Position numbers and translations under genes: made by a program. Under the pieces are notes generated by a model, which saw only the letters and a program-made list of their open reading frames with translations, was not told the DNA's origin and made no database searches. A stretch of DNA of 64,000 nt from Alistipes sp. (GTDB lineage: Bacteria > Bacteroidota > Bacteroidia > Bacteroidales > Rikenellaceae). Of this stretch, positions 51,160 to 59,617 are shown one piece after another. The stretch spans positions 31,233-95,232 of the forward strand of contig JAFVOR010000043.1 of assembly GCA_017505725.1 (NCBI GenBank), in the 5' to 3' direction. The stretch's first letter is position 1. The number at the start of each line of letters is the position of its first letter.

Positions 51160-52398
51160 TTACCGATTGAGCTCTTCGTGTAGCATTGCTATAGCGTAGG
51201 CTGTGGCGCGTGCTATAATCTGCGAACGGTCTGTGCCACAGTTCTTTCGCACTGCGAAACAGTGATTTGAAGTGGCTATACCAATCCAAACTGTGCCCAC
51301 AGGCTTTGCCTCGCTGCCTCCTGTGGGACCGGCAATTCCGGTGGTTGAAATGGCAAAATCGGAGCCTGAAATGTCTTTTGCTCCTTGCGCCATAGCCATA
51401 GCCACCTGCTCGGAGACTGCGCCATATTGCGTAATATCCGACATTTTTACCCCTAAAATCTTACTTTTTGCCTCGTTGCTATAAGCCACAACGCCGCAGA
51501 GGAGATATGCCGACGCACCTGCCTGAGCGGTGAACTTTGAGGCTATCACGCCTCCCGTGCAACTCTCTGCCACAGCGAGAGTTTTACCTCTCTCTATCAG
51601 GGTGTTATGCACCAACTCTTCGACCGAAGCATCCTCGAAACCGGCTATATTGTCGGGAATGATTGTGCGCAACGAGTCGAATAGCGCATCTATCTCGCGA
51701 CACACCTCCTTACCCTCGACTTCGTATGCCGAAAGACGGAGTCGCACCATATTCGGGGCGGGCAGATAGGCGAGTCGGATATAGTCTGGTAGAGCCTCCT
51801 CCCACGAGGCTATGCGCTCGGCCAGAATCGACTCAGCTATGCCGAATGTAATCATTGTGCGGTGGACAATCTCGCGCAGTGTGAATCGCTCGCGCAAGCG
51901 AGGCATAACCTCATCGTCTATAAGGTTTTGCATCTCGAAAGGTACGCCAGGCAGTGATATTACCACCGACCCCCCTTGTTCAAACCACATACCCGGAGCA
52001 GTTCCGTGAGAGTTGTGCAGTACGGTGCAAGACTCGGGCACCATTGCCTGACCACGATTCAATTCGTTGAAGGCAATGTTGCGTGCCTCAAGCATCTTGC
52101 GGATATGCTCCGCCTCCACCTCGTCGTAACGCAAAGTCGAGCCGAAGTAGTCGCAGAGGGTATGCTTGGTGATATCATCTTTGGTAGGGCCCAAACCACC
52201 TGTGATGATTACGACTTGACTCTCGGCGAGTGCTCGGTCGAGCGTCTCGATAATCTGGGTGCGATCGTCACCTATTGAGGTGCGCTCGCAGACGGTGATT
52301 CCGTTCGCATTGAGTGCGCGTGAGATATAGCGCGAGTTGGTGTCGAGAATTTGTCCTATCAATATCTCGTCACCTATTGTAACAATCGTAGCTTTCAT
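51160..52398 (-). CDS. cinA: CinA: NMN deamidase / competence-damage protein
   Basis: 412 residues: an N-terminal molybdopterin-binding-like (COG1058) domain, TIGDEILIGQILDTNS and ITGGLGPTKDDITK, and a C-terminal CinA domain (about 255-405) with AESCTGG, the active-site Ser region, and TTGIAGPTGG. The C-terminal domain deamidates nicotinamide mononucleotide in NAD recycling. It starts 2 bases after the pyrD stop. Confidence 0.94.
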   Translation of the reverse strand: MKATIVTIGDEILIGQILDTNSRYISRALNANGITVCERTSIGDDRTQIIETLDRALAESQVVIITGGLGPTKDDITKHTLCDYFGSTLRYDEVEAEHIRKMLEARNIAFNELNRGQAMVPESCTVLHNSHGTAPGMWFEQGGSVVISLPGVPFEMQNLIDDEVMPRLRERFTLREIVHRTMITFGIAESILAERIASWEEALPDYIRLAYLPAPNMVRLRLSAYEVEGKEVCREIDALFDSLRTIIPDNIAGFEDASVEELVHNTLIERGKTLAVAESCTGGVIASKFTAQAGASAYLLCGVVAYSNEAKSKILGVKMSDITQYGAVSEQVAMAMAQGAKDISGSDFAISTTGIAGPTGGSEAKPVGTVWIGIATSNHCFAVRKNCGTDRSQIIARATAYAIAMLHEELNR

Positions 52399-52400
52399 CT

Positions 52401-53474
52401 TTATTGTTGATTTTCAGTCGTTTCGACTATGTCGATAATCTCCTGCTCGGGCTCGATAAGTGCTTGACACAAGTCGCCAGCAAAGCTGAGTCCGTTGTAG
52501 ACAAATCCTGTGTAGACCTGCACCAACGATGCTCCCGCCTCCATCATTCGCTTCACATCGTCGCCTGTCATCAAACCTCCTACGCCTATGATGGGGTAGG
52601 TTCCATTGCAGCGCTCGTGTACACGACGCACCACCTCTATGGCTCGCTCGGTGAGGGCTGGACCGCTCACCGCTCCTGCGCCCGCCTTGCGAAGCTCCTT
52701 CTCGGGGGTAACAAGACCTTGTGGATGGGTTGTTGCGTTGGTAGCAATGATACCGTCAAGTGGGGTGTCGACCATAATATCGGTCATCAAGTCTATCTCC
52801 TCGTTGGTCAAATCGGGTGAAATTTTCAGCAATATCGGGCGATACTGATTCTGTCCGCGACGGAAGTCGAAGAGTGGCTCGAGAATCTTCATCACGCTCT
52901 CTCGGGTGCGTGGTATATACTGCTTGTGGGTGGTGTTGTAACTAACATTCACCGTGAAGTAGTCGATATACTGATAGAGGTTGCGGAACACACGGAGGTA
53001 GTCCATTGCCGCATCCTCGGGTGGTGTGACGGTATTTTTGCCGATGTTGCAACCGAGAATGATATCCTTGTGCTCCTTGCGCACATTGCTGATTACGACC
53101 TCCAGACCCTTCGATGCCAAGCCTATGCGGTTGAGTATAGCGCGATCCTTTGGCAGAGCAAACATTCGTGGTTTGGGGTTGCCCTGCTGTGGTCGAGGTG
53201 TTACCGTGCCAATCTCGACAAAGCCGAAGCCGATGGCCGAGAGTGGACGGAATATCTCTCCGTTGCGATCGTAGCCAGCGGCCATACCTATCGGATTGCG
53301 GAAACGCATACCGAATACCTCGCGCTCGAGCGACGCATCTTCGATGGCGTAGAACTTTCGTAGCAGCCACTTTGCAGTAGGAATCTTGTCGACCAGACGG
53401 AACAACAACACCGCAAACGAGTGTGCTCGTTCTGCTCCGAAAATTGTCGATATGAATTGCAAAAGTTTGCGCAT
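52401..53474 (-). CDS. pyrD: dihydroorotate dehydrogenase (quinone), class 2
   Basis: 357 residues. Oxidises dihydroorotate to orotate in pyrimidine synthesis, passing electrons to quinone; membrane-associated through the N-terminal helices (MRKLLQFISTIFGAERAHSF), which class 1 enzymes lack. FMN-site motifs: F-R-N-P-I-G-M-A-A-G-Y-D, EIGTVTPRPQQGNPKPRMF, VNVSYNTTH and IIGVGGLMTGDD. The catalytic base region N-V-S-Y-N carries the Ser typical of class 2. Confidence 0.95.
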   Translation of the reverse strand: MRKLLQFISTIFGAERAHSFAVLLFRLVDKIPTAKWLLRKFYAIEDASLEREVFGMRFRNPIGMAAGYDRNGEIFRPLSAIGFGFVEIGTVTPRPQQGNPKPRMFALPKDRAILNRIGLASKGLEVVISNVRKEHKDIILGCNIGKNTVTPPEDAAMDYLRVFRNLYQYIDYFTVNVSYNTTHKQYIPRTRESVMKILEPLFDFRRGQNQYRPILLKISPDLTNEEIDLMTDIMVDTPLDGIIATNATTHPQGLVTPEKELRKAGAGAVSGPALTERAIEVVRRVHERCNGTYPIIGVGGLMTGDDVKRMMEAGASLVQVYTGFVYNGLSFAGDLCQALIEPEQEIIDIVETTENQQ

Positions 53475-53498
53475 AACGGTGCAAATATAGCGATTTTT

Positions 53499-54494
53499 TT
53501 AGAAATACTCCTCTCGGTAGCGATAGTTGTTGCGTAGAGCCTCGAAATTGCGAGGGTTGTTCCGCAATGCGATACTCTCGGCTTCGATGTCGCAGTGTTG
53601 GGCTATGGTGTTGCACATCTCCTCCCACGAGACCATTCTTGGCTCCACTTTTGCCACCTCGTTGGGTGACCACTCGGTGAGTGGCAGAGCGAAGTGTCGG
53701 GCAAGAGCCTGTACCGCCATAGCCGAGGCGTTTGCCTTGCCTTGTGCGGTGTAACCGGCAATGTGCGGAGTTGCAATCAGCGACTTTGCGAGATAATCCT
53801 CGTCGATATCTGGCTCTCCCTCCCACACATCGGTGATGTAGGTTATGTCGTCGCGTTGTGTCGCCTCCGTCTCCACGCATTCGCCACGCGAGGCGTTTAT
53901 CAACACTGCATTGGGGTGAAGCATCGGGATGTTCCACTTATCGATCAGATGGTAGGTCATTGCCTCGAGAGGAGTGTGGAGCGTTACAATGTCGGCATTG
54001 GTCAACACCTCGTCGAGCGAGACGAAGTCGAGACCTTCGCGCTTCTGGCGTGGAGGGTCGCAGCAGATGGTGCGGAAGCCCCAATGCTCGGCATACTTCT
54101 TGACGAGCGAGCCGACATTCCCCACGCCCACAATGCCCAGCGTGCGCTCCTCGGGTGCAAAACCGTCGCATCGGGCAAGTAGTGCCAATGCTGCCGATAC
54201 CCACTGCAACACACCCCTTGCGTTGCAACCTGCCGAGGTCGATACTGCAATATTGCGAGAGCGGCAGTAGCTCATATCGATATGGTCGAAGCCTATGGTT
54301 GCGGTGGCGATGAATTGCACTTTTGTCCCCTCGAGCAAGGCTTTGTCGCAGAGTGTGCGAGTGCGGATGATGAGAGCATCGGCGTTGGTAATACGCTCCT
54401 TCGTAAAGTCGTTGCTATCAATGTATTCCACCTCTGCGTATGGTTCCAGTACGCCCTGCAGGAATGGTATGGCTCTGTCGATTACAACTCTCAT
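53499..54494 (-). CDS. pdxB: erythronate-4-phosphate dehydrogenase
   Basis: 331 residues. NAD-dependent second step of the DXP-dependent pyridoxal phosphate pathway. D-isomer-specific 2-hydroxyacid dehydrogenase fold: IGFDHIDM, the Rossmann loop LGIVGVGNVGSLVKKYAE, HTPLE and TPHIAGYTAQGK with the catalytic His. Position 83-93 CNARGVLQWV is typical of PdxB. First gene of pdxB-pyrD-cinA. Confidence 0.92.
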   Translation of the reverse strand: MRVVIDRAIPFLQGVLEPYAEVEYIDSNDFTKERITNADALIIRTRTLCDKALLEGTKVQFIATATIGFDHIDMSYCRSRNIAVSTSAGCNARGVLQWVSAALALLARCDGFAPEERTLGIVGVGNVGSLVKKYAEHWGFRTICCDPPRQKREGLDFVSLDEVLTNADIVTLHTPLEAMTYHLIDKWNIPMLHPNAVLINASRGECVETEATQRDDITYITDVWEGEPDIDEDYLAKSLIATPHIAGYTAQGKANASAMAVQALARHFALPLTEWSPNEVAKVEPRMVSWEEMCNTIAQHCDIEAESIALRNNPRNFEALRNNYRYREEYF

Positions 54495-54533
54495 ATTGGT
54501 CGATTTAATATCGCAAATGCTACAATTTTAGTA

Positions 54534-54541
54534 CAAATATA
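54534..54541 (-). promoter_or_regulatory. -7 box for pdxB operon
   Basis: TATATTTG on the minus strand, 40 bases before the pdxB start codon. Back to back with the ureohydrolase promoter. Confidence 0.55.
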
Positions 54542-54584
54542 CGCTCTTTATTCGATAGTTATACCTATTTTCAGATAATTTTTG

Positions 54585-54592
54585 TAAATTTG
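54585..54592 (+). promoter_or_regulatory. -7 box for ureohydrolase gene
   Basis: TAAATTTG ends 14 bases before the ATG at 54607, implying a very short leader. Confidence 0.5.
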
Positions 54593-54606
54593 CACCTTGC
54601 AATATA

Positions 54607-55671
54607 ATGCTTTACGATATGGCAACAAGGGGAAACTTTCTGAAAAACATACTCGCAGAGGAGATTGTGGGCGATGGCGGTTGCTACTTTGGAGCTACAA
54701 CCTCGCCGTCGGATGCAGATGTGGTGATTGTCTCGGCTCCGTGGAGTGTCACCTCCGACTTTGGTCGCGGTGCTACCTATACTCCTGATGCCATCATCGA
54801 CAGTTCGCTCGGCAAGGAGTTGTACGATGCACCTACGGGTCTATCCATCGAAGGTCGCATTGCTACAGCCGAGATCGACTACAATATTCAGGAGTCTTCC
54901 GAGATGCTTGGTCGCGATGCCGAACGCATAGTTCGCTACCATAGCGACAGGGAGTCGCGGGTAAGCGACTATATACTCCGCAAAATCGAGAATGTCAACG
55001 AGGGTTTTGCCGAGATGCACTTGAGCATCTACAAGCAGGTGAAGCAGTGGGCCGAGCTGGGCAAGCGCATTGCGGTAGTGGGTGGTGACCACTCGGTAGC
55101 CTTTGGTGCGGTGAAGGCTCTTGCCGAGGTGAATGAGGGACTTGGTGTGCTCTTTGTTGATGCACACGCCGACTATAGCCAAGACGAGGAGATATTTAAC
55201 TATTCGCACCGCTCGATTGCCCGCAATATCATCGAGAAGATTGATGGCGTTGCCAAGATGGTGCAGGTGGGTGTACGCGATGTGGATAGAGCCGAGGTTG
55301 AGGCCCTTGCTGCGTGCGACAAGGTCGAGCTCTTCTATGCCGAGTCGCTGGCGGCTCGTCGCTTCGAGGGGTGCTCTTGGGGAGATATCTGCCGTGAGGT
55401 GGTCGACAAGTTGCCACAGAAGGTCTACATCTCGTTCGATGTCGATGCTCTCAAGATTGAGTTCTGCAACAATACCAATGCCCCAACACCAGGCGGTATG
55501 ACCTTTGACGAGGCTCTCTATCTGGTCAATATGGTGGTGGTTTCGGGTCGTGAGATTGTAGGCTTCGATATCTCGGAGGTGGTGAGCAGTATAAACGACA
55601 AGATGGATGCCATCGTGGGAGCTCGCTTGCTGGCCAAGCTGAGCGTGGCAATGTTGCGAAACAATAAATAG
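54607..55671 (+). CDS. arginase/agmatinase-family ureohydrolase
   Basis: 354 residues. Binuclear Mn hydrolase fold: GGDHSVAFG (near residue 160), FVDAHADYS (near 183) and SFDVDALK (near 278) supply the six metal ligands, all present. The S-F-D-V-D-A-L-D-P consensus ends in K here and the substrate loop differs, so arginase, agmatinase and formimidoylglutamase remain open. A Met at 54619 is an alternative start. It is followed after 11 bases by an FKBP lipoprotein gene. Confidence 0.85.
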   Translation: MLYDMATRGNFLKNILAEEIVGDGGCYFGATTSPSDADVVIVSAPWSVTSDFGRGATYTPDAIIDSSLGKELYDAPTGLSIEGRIATAEIDYNIQESSEMLGRDAERIVRYHSDRESRVSDYILRKIENVNEGFAEMHLSIYKQVKQWAELGKRIAVVGGDHSVAFGAVKALAEVNEGLGVLFVDAHADYSQDEEIFNYSHRSIARNIIEKIDGVAKMVQVGVRDVDRAEVEALAACDKVELFYAESLAARRFEGCSWGDICREVVDKLPQKVYISFDVDALKIEFCNNTNAPTPGGMTFDEALYLVNMVVVSGREIVGFDISEVVSSINDKMDAIVGARLLAKLSVAMLRNNK

Positions 55672-55682
55672 CAGATTGAAAT

Positions 55683-56363
55683 ATGAGAAAGACTATAATA
55701 CCAATTGCAGTTCTTGCGTTGTTCCTTAGCTCGATGATTCTATCGTGCAACAAGGGTGGCTCGACGCTCATAAACCGAGATCTCGACACGATGTCCTATG
55801 TCGTGGGTATGAATGTTGCGCATTCGCTGCGCGAGATGGATACCACACTCAATGTCGAGGCTATCTGCGCTGCCATACGCGATGTCTATGCGGGCGAGGC
55901 GATAATGACAATGGAGGAGGCAAGCACCTACTACCTTGCCGAGAAGACCTACTTCGTTCACGAGAAGGCGCAGGCGCATCAGGAGCAGTTCCTTGCCGAC
56001 TTGGCAAAGCGTGACCGCAAGTATGTGCGTACCCGTAGCGGTGTCACCTACAAGATCCTCAAACTTGGCGATCAGAGCCATCAGGGCTCGATGTCGATAC
56101 GCGATACGGTGAAGGTTATCTACACCCTGACCAATGAGGCGGGCGAGAAGATTGTCGATGCCGACACCTTGCGCGACTCCTATCGCAACTTCGTCAAGGG
56201 TGTGCAGGATGTCATCAAGATGGCGGGCGATGGCGGACACTTCAACGCCTGGTTGCCATCCAAGACTGCCTATGGTGTCGAGGGTAACGAGAAGCTGGGA
56301 ATTGGTCCGAATACTATGCTCAATTACGATGTGCAAATTCTCAATATTAAATATAATAGGTAG
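55683..56363 (+). CDS. FKBP-type peptidyl-prolyl isomerase lipoprotein, divergent
   Basis: 226 residues. Lipobox ILSC (Cys22). An FKBP N-terminal helical domain (about 30-120; DTMSYVVGMNVA) and a C-terminal FKBP domain (about 125-226) with GVTYKILKLG and LGIGPNTMLNYDVQIL. The isomerase pocket looks reduced: the usual Y-x-G-x-L-x-D-G-x-x-F-D-S and E-F-P motifs are poor, so activity is uncertain. A better-conserved FKBP gene follows with its own promoter. Confidence 0.82.
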   Translation: MRKTIIPIAVLALFLSSMILSCNKGGSTLINRDLDTMSYVVGMNVAHSLREMDTTLNVEAICAAIRDVYAGEAIMTMEEASTYYLAEKTYFVHEKAQAHQEQFLADLAKRDRKYVRTRSGVTYKILKLGDQSHQGSMSIRDTVKVIYTLTNEAGEKIVDADTLRDSYRNFVKGVQDVIKMAGDGGHFNAWLPSKTAYGVEGNEKLGIGPNTMLNYDVQILNIKYNR

Positions 56364-56370
56364 AAAGATA

Positions 56371-56400
56371 TTTGCGAATTACAAAAAATCGTTATCTTTG
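56371..56400 (+). promoter_or_regulatory. promoter of second FKBP gene
   Basis: TTTG at 56371-56374, an 18-base spacer and TATCTTTG at 56393-56400. The start codon is at 56450, giving a leader of about 42 bases. Confidence 0.65.
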
Positions 56401-56449
56401 CACGATTTTGCAATTTGAAAACACTAAACAAAATTCAAAAAATAGAGTT

Positions 56450-57523
56450 ATGAAAAGAGTATTTATTGCATTGGCAGTACTTGCGTGTGCTGCAATGATG
56501 GTTGCGTGCTCGGGCGAGACCAAGAAGGTCACCAAGGGCAACACCAAGAAGATGGACACCTTGTCGTACTGCATCGGTGCAAACATCGGCACAGGTATTA
56601 GAATGCAGTTTGCAGATTTCAACCTCAATATCGAGCAGATGAAGAGCGGTATCGAGGGCGGTTTGACCAAGAAGGCTAACATCACAAGCGAGGAGGCGGT
56701 AAGCACTCTCCGTACATTCTTCAGCGAGACTATGCAGATGCGTCAGGCTGACTATCAGGCACTCCGCGAGCACGACTCGACTGCAGTATTCGTTCCTTTC
56801 GAGAACGAGGAGGAGAACGAGAAGATCGCTTACGCACTCGGTGTGGATGTTGGTAGCAACTTGCTCAAGAGTCCTTACGCCATCCAGTACTACTGGTTGC
56901 TTCAGGGTCTTCAGGATGCAGCTAACGAGGATGTGAAGCTCACCGATGAGACTATGCAGGAGTTTATGCAGCACTACCACGTTGTAGTTATTCCGCAGCA
57001 GGCTGCTGAGCGTTCGGCTAAGTGGATCGAGAAGATGTCGAAGAAGTCGGGTGTGAAGAAGACCGAGACCGGTTTGTGCTACAAGGTTGTTGAGGCTGGC
57101 GATATGGAGAAGGCTGCAAAGAACGACGCTGATGTTGTTAAGGTACACTATGTTGGTAAGTTGCAGGATGGCACCGTATTCGATGCTTCGCGCTTCGCTG
57201 ACAAGTTCACTGCAGAGCAGATCGCACAGTTCCGCGAGCAGTATCCTGATATGTTCGACGAGAACGGCAACTTCAAGCAGGCTGACGAGCCTATCGAGTT
57301 CCCACTCAATGGTGTAATCAAGGGCTGGACCGAGGGTATGAAGCTCGTTGGTCCTGGTGGTAAGATTATCCTCTACATCCCTGCTGACCTTGCTTATGGT
57401 GCTCGTGGCGCAGGTCGTCAGATTGGCCCTAACGAGGCTTTGGAGTTCACCGTTGAGCTTCTCGAGGTTACTCCGGCTCCAACCGAGGAGGCTGCTGCTG
57501 CAGAGGAAGCTCCTGCAAAATAG
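56450..57523 (+). CDS. FKBP-type peptidyl-prolyl isomerase lipoprotein
   Basis: 357 residues from the ATG at 56450; the frame is open back to 56372, but only this start gives a lipoprotein signal (MVAC, Cys20). Helical N-terminal dimerisation domain (about 30-225; DTLSYCIGANIG), then FKBP (about 235-345): VVKVHYVGKLQDGTVFDAS, EFPLNGVIKGWTEGMKLV, GGKIILYIPADLAYGARG and ALEFTVELLEV. Folding helper for exported proteins, FkpA/Mip-like. It ends with an Ala/Glu tail. A strong terminator follows. Confidence 0.92.
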   Translation: MKRVFIALAVLACAAMMVACSGETKKVTKGNTKKMDTLSYCIGANIGTGIRMQFADFNLNIEQMKSGIEGGLTKKANITSEEAVSTLRTFFSETMQMRQADYQALREHDSTAVFVPFENEEENEKIAYALGVDVGSNLLKSPYAIQYYWLLQGLQDAANEDVKLTDETMQEFMQHYHVVVIPQQAAERSAKWIEKMSKKSGVKKTETGLCYKVVEAGDMEKAAKNDADVVKVHYVGKLQDGTVFDASRFADKFTAEQIAQFREQYPDMFDENGNFKQADEPIEFPLNGVIKGWTEGMKLVGPGGKIILYIPADLAYGARGAGRQIGPNEALEFTVELLEVTPAPTEEAAAAEEAPAK

Positions 57524-57548
57524 TACGGTGATTCCGAATGAAAAGATA

Positions 57549-57576
57549 GTGGAGGGCTCTTGCCCTCCACTTTTTT
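57549..57576 (+). terminator. terminator of FKBP gene
   Basis: GTGGAGGGC-tctt-GCCCTCCAC followed by T6. Confidence 0.93.
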
Positions 57577-57579
57577 GTA

Positions 57580-57703
57580 AAAATCGTTCTGATTGGTGAA
57601 TTTTGCACGAGTGTGTCGGTCGGCAAATTCCTCACATAGCTCTACTATGCTGCGGATTTGCCGCCTAACATCGCACAAAATTCCCTTAATCATTTACGAT
57701 TTT
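57580..57703. repeat. 124-bp palindromic element, copy 2
   Basis: Same length and ends as the copy at 30648-30771. Central hairpin CATAG-x5-CTATG inside a 10-bp stem (CGGCAAATTC with GGATTTGCCG). Because a true terminator precedes it, it is not simply a transcription terminator for the FKBP gene. Confidence 0.75.
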
Positions 57704-57973
57704 TTTGCAACAGCCTATGTGAGAGCGTAGGGAACTCCGGGCCTTGTCAAGGCGCAACGAGGATTAAGGGCTGTTAAAGGTAGTTAAAGGCTGTTAAGGG
57801 GGCGCCTATAAAGGTGGCATATAATGACAGCACACTCCTGAAGGAGTGCTTAATGAGAGGCGCATTGCCATTCAGCGACCAACGGGAGCGAATGCTATTT
57901 TACTGCGCTAACTACCCTTACTCACCCTCTCAATTTTTAATTTTTAATTATTAATTTTTAATTTTTATTTTAC
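57704..57973. repeat. intergenic repeat island
   Basis: It holds GGATTAAGGGCTGTTAAAGG-type units at 57762-57800, an inverted copy (57858-57927) of the module at 44854-44920, and an AT-rich ATTTTTAATTTTT run at 57926-57965. I see no gene in it. Confidence 0.6.
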
Positions 57974-58435
57974 CTATAGCAGCATCACCAACACGGCGAT
58001 GGGTATCGGTCCGTCGTAGGTGTAGAGTATGTTGCTCGAATAGATCGAGTTGCCTCGGTAGAGGTGTTTGCTATCGAAGGTGTAGAGGATATTGCTCGAG
58101 TAGGTGGAGTTGCCTTCGTAGAGGTGTTTGCCGTCAAATGTATAGAGTATATTGCTCGAATATGTCGAGTTTCCTCGGTAGATGTGGCGACCATCGAAGG
58201 TCAGCACGATGTTGCTCGAGTAGGTCGAATTGCCCTTGTAGAGGTGTTTTCCGTCGTAGGTGTAGAGGATATTACTCGAATAGGTAGAGTCTCCCTGGTA
58301 GAGGTGCTTGCCCTTGAATGTGTAGAGTATATTGCTTGAGTATGTCGAGTTTCCCCGGTAGAGTCGAGTCTGTGCCGAGCCGAAGAGCGAGAATGCCATA
58401 AATATAATAATAAGTGTAAGTTTAATTGCTTTCAT
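57974..58435 (-). CDS. exported protein of six 20-residue repeats
   Basis: 153 residues from the ATG at 58435 (MKAIKLTLIIIFMAF); the frame runs upstream to 58495 but overlaps the preceding gene. A signal peptide of about 22 residues (GSA|QTR) is followed by six back-to-back 20-residue units of consensus HLYRGNSTYSSNILYTFDGK (about residues 25-143), then a hydrophobic end (PIPIAVLVMLL). The units look like short beta strands with turns, and the repeat is also seen as a 60-base DNA periodicity. I do not recognise a function. It starts 13 bases after the beta-helix gene, so they are likely co-transcribed. Confidence 0.75.
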   Translation of the reverse strand: MKAIKLTLIIIFMAFSLFGSAQTRLYRGNSTYSSNILYTFKGKHLYQGDSTYSSNILYTYDGKHLYKGNSTYSSNIVLTFDGRHIYRGNSTYSSNILYTFDGKHLYEGNSTYSSNILYTFDSKHLYRGNSIYSSNILYTYDGPIPIAVLVMLL

Positions 58436-58448
58436 AATATCTATCGAG

Positions 58449-59543
58449 TTATTTGGTGTAACTCTTATGGGTGTCGTCGGTGATGAATCGCGCATCGCGG
58501 ATGTGGAGATTCTCGAAGTAGCCCGTTCCGCCCCCTTTCTCGCATTCGAGAACTTTGTTCTCCTTGACTGCGTTGTGCTTGCCTATACCGACATTCAGTC
58601 CTTGTACATAGGAGTTGAACTTGCCCTCCGACTTAAATACAATGTGTTTGTCGCCTCGCTTCGAGTACCAAAAGGCGAAGCAGTTGGTGTAGTTGCTGTA
58701 GCGACCATCCTTGATCAGAAAGGCCGTGGCAAACTCATCGCTATAGCAGAAGTCGTAGAAGTTGTTGCCACGCTCGTCTATAAATCCATAGCTCGATGCA
58801 ATCTCCTTATGTCGGCTATAGTAGAGCGGGTGGATGTTGCGTAGCGAGTTGGCACTCGAGCGTATGATCACGCCGATATGTACCCCTCCGATACGCATAT
58901 TTGTGAGGGTGTTGTCGTATCCCTCGATCAGCACACCCACCGATTCGGTCGACTGGTTGCCCGTGATGTTCACTCCGCTGATGTCGCAATCCGACGAGCC
59001 ATTGTTCACTCCGTGCTTGATGTGCAGACCAACCACCGCACTCTTTATCGAGCAGTTGCGTACCGCAGTCTCGCGTCCGCCATCTATCGAGATGGCTTTT
59101 GCCACACCTCGGCAGTCGATGATGCCGCCTTCGAGGAAGTAGTTGCTGCCGGGCCTGGTGATGTCGTTGCTACTGTTCTTACCACCCAAGCGAATCATCG
59201 CCTCGGTGTGTGCCCATCCATCTGTGGCACGAATCACAGCGTATGCCGAGAGTGACAGCGAGACGCTCTTTGATGGCTCGGCAGGTGTGACTATAGGCTT
59301 CGAGATGGGGTATTCGCCATCGGGAAAGTAGATTAGGCGGTTGGGGTTTTCGTCGATGATGCGTTGCAGTGCGTCGCTCACATCGCCCGAGCGCCACTCC
59401 TTGGCCTTGATGTGGTCGGTCACGACCACGCAGTTGTGCTTGTTGCGTGCCGAGCAGGGTGATGCCACGAGGGCAAGGAGCAGAAGCGCGCCAAATATGG
59501 TGAACGATTTGGTAATGCGACTAATCGCGAAAAGGTTGTTCAT
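58449..59543 (-). CDS. exported pectate-lyase-like parallel beta-helix protein
   Basis: 364 residues. A signal peptide of about 32 residues ends near SPCSA. The first part (DVSDALQRIIDENPNRLIYF then PDGEYPISKPI) matches the start of Pectate_lyase_3 / GH55-type beta-helix proteins, and later turns repeat G-x-x-I-x-N-x-x-I patterns. It may bind or cleave a polysaccharide, but no catalytic residues can be assigned, and a structural or phage-tailspike-like role is also possible. Confidence 0.68.
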   Translation of the reverse strand: MNNLFAISRITKSFTIFGALLLLALVASPCSARNKHNCVVVTDHIKAKEWRSGDVSDALQRIIDENPNRLIYFPDGEYPISKPIVTPAEPSKSVSLSLSAYAVIRATDGWAHTEAMIRLGGKNSSNDITRPGSNYFLEGGIIDCRGVAKAISIDGGRETAVRNCSIKSAVVGLHIKHGVNNGSSDCDISGVNITGNQSTESVGVLIEGYDNTLTNMRIGGVHIGVIIRSSANSLRNIHPLYYSRHKEIASSYGFIDERGNNFYDFCYSDEFATAFLIKDGRYSNYTNCFAFWYSKRGDKHIVFKSEGKFNSYVQGLNVGIGKHNAVKENKVLECEKGGGTGYFENLHIRDARFITDDTHKSYTK

Positions 59544-59567
59544 AATTAGTTGTTTTGAGTGAATGAT

Positions 59568-59603
59568 ATTGCAAATCTATAAAATTTGGCGTAAATTTGC
59601 AAA
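59568..59603. promoter_or_regulatory. interlocked divergent promoters
   Basis: Plus strand: ATTG at 59568-59571, a 20-base spacer, TAAATTTG at 59592-59599. Minus strand: TTTG (59600-59603), a 20-base spacer, TAGATTTG (59572-59579). Each -33 box touches the other promoter's -7 box, so RNA polymerase can occupy only one at a time. Confidence 0.7.
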
Positions 59604-59617
59604 CAAACATATTGTAT

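Noticed and set aside
57974-58435. CRISPR array at the 60-bp DNA repeats
   Set aside because: The repeats are contiguous in-frame coding units with no unique spacers and no cas genes. No CRISPR array is visible anywhere in the window.
59597-59617. TTG start for the GltS-like symporter
   Set aside because: It falls inside the -7 box; ATG at 59618 gives a normal N-terminus.
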